A DNA stretch of 64,000 nucleotides from Arion vulgaris (Eukaryota; Mollusca; Gastropoda; Stylommatophora; Arionidae), in contig CM036755.1 in the NCBI GenBank assembly GCA_020796225.1, forward strand, positions 11,019,994-11,083,993, in the 5' to 3' direction. Positions 60,870-64,000 of the stretch are shown here, one piece after another. A program made the translations under genes and the position numbers. Numbering within the stretch: the stretch's first letter is position 1; the number at the start of each line of letters is the position of its first letter. The notes beneath the pieces were generated by a model. It was not told where the DNA came from. It was given only the letters and a program-made list of their open reading frames with translations, and did not search any database.

Positions 60870-61428
60870 GGTTATTGGTTACAAACTGACGTCATTGCAC
60901 TCCGGCAGACCCATAGGCGCTCAGGCTCCCCAACGGGTATCGAAGAGTATGCATACTGATTTGTTCCTGTGTCTCGCTGATTAAACACACCTCTCACTCT
61001 GCCTCTCTGGCATCCAGTTCGACTTGAACAACGGGTAACTCCAAACTGCTTAAATCGCTTGATCGATTCAACATCGATTTTAGTGTCCTCATCCAACAGA
61101 CAGTCGCGAAAAGACCGAAGAATATCCCCTTTATCCATCTTCAACTCCCCACCAATCGATCCTGTTGATGCAAGCCTGGCCGTTCTCTCTTTACCGTAAA
61201 CACCCGCATGCCCTGGACAGTATTATAGTATATCCACGTAAGCCGCTGGAGGTTAGAAACTTCTATAGACGACATCCACTCATACCGAAACCTGCCCTTC
61301 TGGATCTTGTGAAGCATCGACTTAGAGTCAGATACAACAACGACCCTAGTAAATAAAGTCCCAGAGATCCAATGGAGGGCAGCAGTAACGGCCTCAACCT
61401 CCAACCTCATACTAGAAGTCATTTTCAA
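60870..61428 (-). mobile_element. LINE-e fragment: RNase H domain and C-terminus
   Basis: The minus strand begins MTSSMRLEVEAVTAALHWI and VVVVSDSKSMLHKIQKGRFR, the RNase H segment with its catalytic E and D. After a frame change it reads CPGHAGVYGKERTARLASTG, then KMDKGDILRSFRDCLLDEDT and KIDVESIKRFKQFGVTRCSS. It ends with a mutated EPERLWVC...AMTSV terminus. The upstream RT is missing; at least two frameshifts make it inactive. Confidence 0.9.
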
Positions 61429-61439
61429 AGAGATTTAAA

Positions 61440-61600
61440 GGAAAATAGATGAATTAAATTTTCCCATTGCAGGTGTATGTACAAATTCAGCTGTAGTTTC
61501 CTTAACTATTATTCCCTTAACCAATGTTTATGAGTAATATATAATTTTGTAGGTAAATGAATATTCTTTCAAATAGATTTTTTTTAAAAGAAATACACAA
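61440..61600 (-). mobile_element. TTAA-2 fragment
   Basis: Reverse of the TTAA-2 middle: TTTCCCATTGCAGGTGTATG, GTACAAATTCAGCTGTAGTT and GTAGGTAAATGAAT. One end is missing. Confidence 0.7.
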
Positions 61601-61853
61601 GTGGTGACAACTCGTGAAAAGGAAAGATAATAAAGAACTGCAGCTACAGGGAAAAGTAAATATTGATTGAGGAGTTGAAGATGGATAAGGGCATAGATAC
61701 CCAAACTTTTTAGGCCCACCGCCCACTTTGCACAACATAAATTTTGTAACGCCTCCCTCCTCTCCATTATAATAGTTTGTCAACCCCCACCCCCTCCCTC
61801 CCTTCCTCCTTCGCCTATACATACATGCTCTATTTTCTCTTTCGGGAAATTAA

Positions 61854-62442
61854 ATGTTAGGAAACGAATTTAGGAGAAGTGATGAAATCAGAGAAATGTC
61901 TGGTCAACCACTAGTAACAACTGTTACAAGAAAGAGAAGATGGAGATATGTTGGACACACCTTGAGAAGAAATGATCAAAGAATATCAAAGCAAGCATTG
62001 AAGTGGGATGCAAAGGGTTCAAAAAAGAGAGGACGACCTAAGGAGACCTTAAAACAAACTTTGCTGAGAGAGGCAAGAAATATCGGTCTCAGTTCCATGG
62101 AAGAGATTGAGCGAGTTGCCTAGGATAGAGTGGTAAACACTTAATAACAGAGTACTGTAGTTTTACAAAATACAACAACAATGACAATATGCAGCAACGT
62201 TTCGACCAAGAAGACCTTTATCAAGCAAACGATACAACTACAAAGAGGCCTTTTTGGTCGAAACATTGCTGTATATTGTCATTGTTTTTGTATTTTATAA
62301 AACTACAGTACTTTGATTTTACGTGTTTCGACATTCTACATAGTTTTACTGCAGTCTCCATCTATATTGTGTTAGAGTGGTATGGAGAAATTGCTTGCAG
62401 GCCCTATGAAACGTATAACTGTACGAGATGAATTATTATTAT
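61854..62442 (+). mobile_element. LINE-a, 5'-truncated, third layer
   Basis: The plus strand reads LGNEFRRSDEIREMSGQPLV, RKRRWRYVGHTLRRNDQRIS, KQALKWDAKGSKKRGRPKET and SSMEEIERVA, then a stop where GCCCAGG became GCCTAGG. The FB-1 element splits it, and it resumes with GTTAGAGTGGTATGGAGAAA and ends ACGAGATGAATTATTATT. Confidence 0.9.
62136..62372. mobile_element. FB-1 fold-back element, fourth layer
   Basis: TAGAGTGGTA at 62126-62135 and 62373-62382 bounds 237 bp. The left arm (GTACTGTAGTTTTACAAAAT ... GCAACGTTTCGACCAAGAAG) and right arm (CTTTTTGGTCGAAACATTGC ... AAAACTACAGTACTTTG) are long imperfect inverse copies around an ATACAACTAC centre. Confidence 0.88.
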
Positions 62443-63005
62443 TATATTCACTTTGACATAGAAAATTGATATATATTTCTGTCATACATGGTCAGTTTTC
62501 AAATGATTATATACATGAAATAGAAAATTGATGAAAAAATGGATCGTTTAAGACAGGCATAAGATGCATTTAAATGCAGAATTCAAATTTTAAATGATTA
62601 TTCAATCGCAAAATATATATTATTAATTTCTTCTTTAATGAGCCACCGACTCAATCGCACCCCCAATGCTGCTGAACCCACTATCGCCCCCTAAAAATCT
62701 TTGACGCCCACTAGGAGGGGGCGGTCTCACCCACTTTGGGAACCTATGAATAAGGGGGATGTTTTTCGGCCTCGTCGTGACTGCCTATTAGATGAAGACA
62801 CTAAAATAGCTGTTGAATCGAACCCCCGATTTAAGCACTTTGGAGTTACTCGTTGTAAAGGTAGAACTGGATGCCTGAAAGGCAGAGTGAGGAGTGTGTT
62901 TAATCAGCGAGCCATGGGAACTATAATTATACATACTCTTCGATATCTGCTGGGGGAGACTGAGCACCTGTATGGGTCTGTCCGGAGTGCAATGACGTCA
63001 GTTTA

Positions 63006-63417
63006 GTAACCAACGGGGCTCGATTTCCGGTCGCCAACATGTCGGGTGTGAAAATTCCTAACGGATAAACTGTGCGCGATTTCTTGTGATTGCGGTGTGA
63101 TTTACGCGGTTTCTGGCTACTAAAAGCAGATAAAACGTGTTGATTAGTGTCCGTGTTTGTGTATGTATGGTCAGAGCAAACGCCTGACCGTACATTGTGG
63201 CCCTGAGCGTGCCGGCGCCGTATCGAAGAATAGCGTAACCTATTATCGATAGGTAGCGCACCGCGTGGCGATGGGCTAAGTGCGAGTCCAACCTGCTGCC
63301 TGAGGTTAATAAATTAAGGCAAAGGTGGGCAGCCTGACAGAAACGCCGCAGAAGACGGGTGCACAATGTGCAGCGCAATTCGTTTTACGACGACATCGAC
63401 TAGTATACAAAAAAGAG
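63006..63417 (+). mobile_element. Probable 5' region of LINE-g
   Basis: The sequence is more GC-rich than its surroundings and directly precedes the LINE-g coding start. The element edge may be near 63013, after the LINE-e terminus. I found no second copy in the window. A minus-strand frame here shows no family motif. Confidence 0.5.
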
Positions 63418-64000
63418 TAGTGGTCAACCGGAGTCTCGACAGACGGCAAGAATGATCGATCCACGCCGCCGAGCCAGGGACAGTTAGCAGGGACAAACAC
63501 TAGTGAAGCAAATCATAGAACATTCAACATTATGCAGTGGAATGCAGAGGGAGTACTAAAGAAGAAGGTCCCATTAACAAAATATCTACAACAGGAGCAG
63601 ATAGACATAGCATGCATACAAGAGACGCACCTAAACTCTAGCCACAGATTTTCCATTAGAGGATATCAGACCTTCCGATTAGACAGGGAAGGACGCAAAG
63701 GTGGAGTCCTGATCCTCGCCCGAAATGAGATTGCATGTCAAGAAATAACAGTATGTGCTAGTAGACAGTCAGAAATTGTAGGATAGACGCAACCCCCAAT
63801 TGGGAGCACCGGATCTATAACATCTACTGCCCTCCAAACAAAGACTTAGTACTGGAGAACATGAACATAATACCAACAAACTGCATAGTAGTAGGAGACT
63901 TTAATAGTCACTCCAAGCGGTGGGGCTACCAGGATACAAATAACAGAAGTGATGAGGTGGAGGACTGGGAGATAGACAGCAACCTACACTTAATCAACAA
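63418..64000 (+). pseudogene. LINE-g ORF2 N-terminus: APE-type endonuclease, frameshifted, partial
   Basis: After a TAG at about 63415 the frame is open and reads TSEANHRTFNIMQWNAEGVL, KKKVPLTKYLQQEQIDIACI, QETHLNSSHRFSIRGYQTFR and GRKGGVLILARNEIACQEIT to a stop at 63784. QETH holds the catalytic glutamate of apurinic-endonuclease-like LINE nucleases. One base appears lost near 63782; the shifted frame continues IDATPNWEHRIYNIYCPPNK and CIVVGDFNSHSKRWGYQDTN, where GDFNSH is the second catalytic motif. The ATG at 63532 (IMQWNAEG) is a plausible start, but the upstream frame is also open. The RT lies beyond the window edge. Jockey, CR1 and I clades all have this domain; I cannot choose. Confidence 0.9.

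Larger units (their letters stand above)
61692..62748. mobile_element. hAT-5 non-autonomous element, second layer
   Basis: Ends CATAGATACCCAAACTTTTT and the complement of CACTTTGGGAACCTATG are inverted. Flanks GATAAGGG (61684-61691) and AATAAGGG (62749-62756) agree at 7 of 8. Internal sequence includes GCCCACCGCCCACTTTG and CCCCTAAAAATCTTTGACGC. Confidence 0.82.
61650..63005 (+). mobile_element. LINE-e 3' end, outer layer of a four-level nest
   Basis: The left part ends GAGTTGAAGATGGATAAGGG; the right part resumes GATGTTTTTCGGCCTCG. The coding NKGDVFRPRRDCLLDEDTKI, AVESNPRFKHFGVTRCKGRT and GCLKGRVRSVFNQRAMGT parallels 60870-61140. It ends with GACTGAGCACCTGTATGGGT and TGCAATGACGTCAGTTTAGT. 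Confidence 0.85.

Overview
This is eukaryotic, almost certainly invertebrate metazoan, DNA with no intact host gene that I can defend. The content is a dense bed of transposable-element debris and minisatellites: LINE reverse-transcriptase tails, tRNA-headed SINEs, hAT-like and TTAA-flanked non-autonomous DNA elements, and more than twenty tandem arrays. The mix of LINE types and tRNA-derived SINEs suggests a lophotrochozoan such as a mollusc, but that is inference from general element content. Family names used below are local labels I made by comparing copies within the window.

LINEs: LINE-a (RT C-terminus, ATT-rich tail), LINE-b (TGATGA tail), LINE-c and LINE-d (RT C-termini with WxGHTLR or KWFGHL motifs, mostly GAA tails), LINE-e (RNase H domain and a final EHxxxCPxC motif), LINE-f (C-terminal CPC...CP cysteine motif, GAA tail), and LINE-g (5' end with an APE endonuclease, running off the right edge). 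SINEs: SINE-1 (~244 bp, 3' tail TGTAAAGGATATGC), SINE-2 (~200 bp), SINE-3 (~230 bp), SINE-4 (~420 bp, GATT tail), SINE-5 (~335 bp), SINE-6, SINE-7. GAA-A and GAA-B are ~250 bp retroposed elements with a common CGCCCGTGTGGT head and GAA tail, plus one 527-bp long form. DNA elements: TTAA-1, TTAA-2, hAT-1 to hAT-5, and FB-1, a fold-back element carrying a CGACCAA...CTTTATCAAGC motif.

Layout: 1-5 kb has a dispersed repeat, a TTAA-1 copy, a 28-bp array, a SINE-5 and a TIR element hit by SINE-1. 5-10 kb has degenerate arrays and a stack of LINE-a, b and c inserted into FB-1 and SINE-1. 10-13 kb has three arrays and an hAT-1 MITE. 13-17 kb has a LINE-d split by SINE-5, and a 71-bp array. 17-20 kb has a perfect 40-copy 25-bp array, a quiet AT-rich segment with X-box-like and YY1-like motifs, and a 47-bp array. 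20-27 kb has LINE, SINE and MITE fragments and microsatellites. 27-39 kb is dominated by arrays. 39-47 kb has LINE-c tails, GAA and SINE-3 copies, the 33-bp array and a chimeric LINE-e. 47-53 kb has arrays, a single-copy-looking stretch and a LINE-e hit twice. 53-64 kb has the deepest nesting, ending in the 5' end of an APE-bearing LINE.

There is no operon or pathway here. The biological content is the insertion history: many copies have exact target-site duplications, so the order of events can be read directly. The best leads are a four-level nest (61.6-63.0 kb), the modular GAA family, a LINE/SINE shared 3' tail, and minisatellites grown out of LINE coding sequence and retroelement heads.
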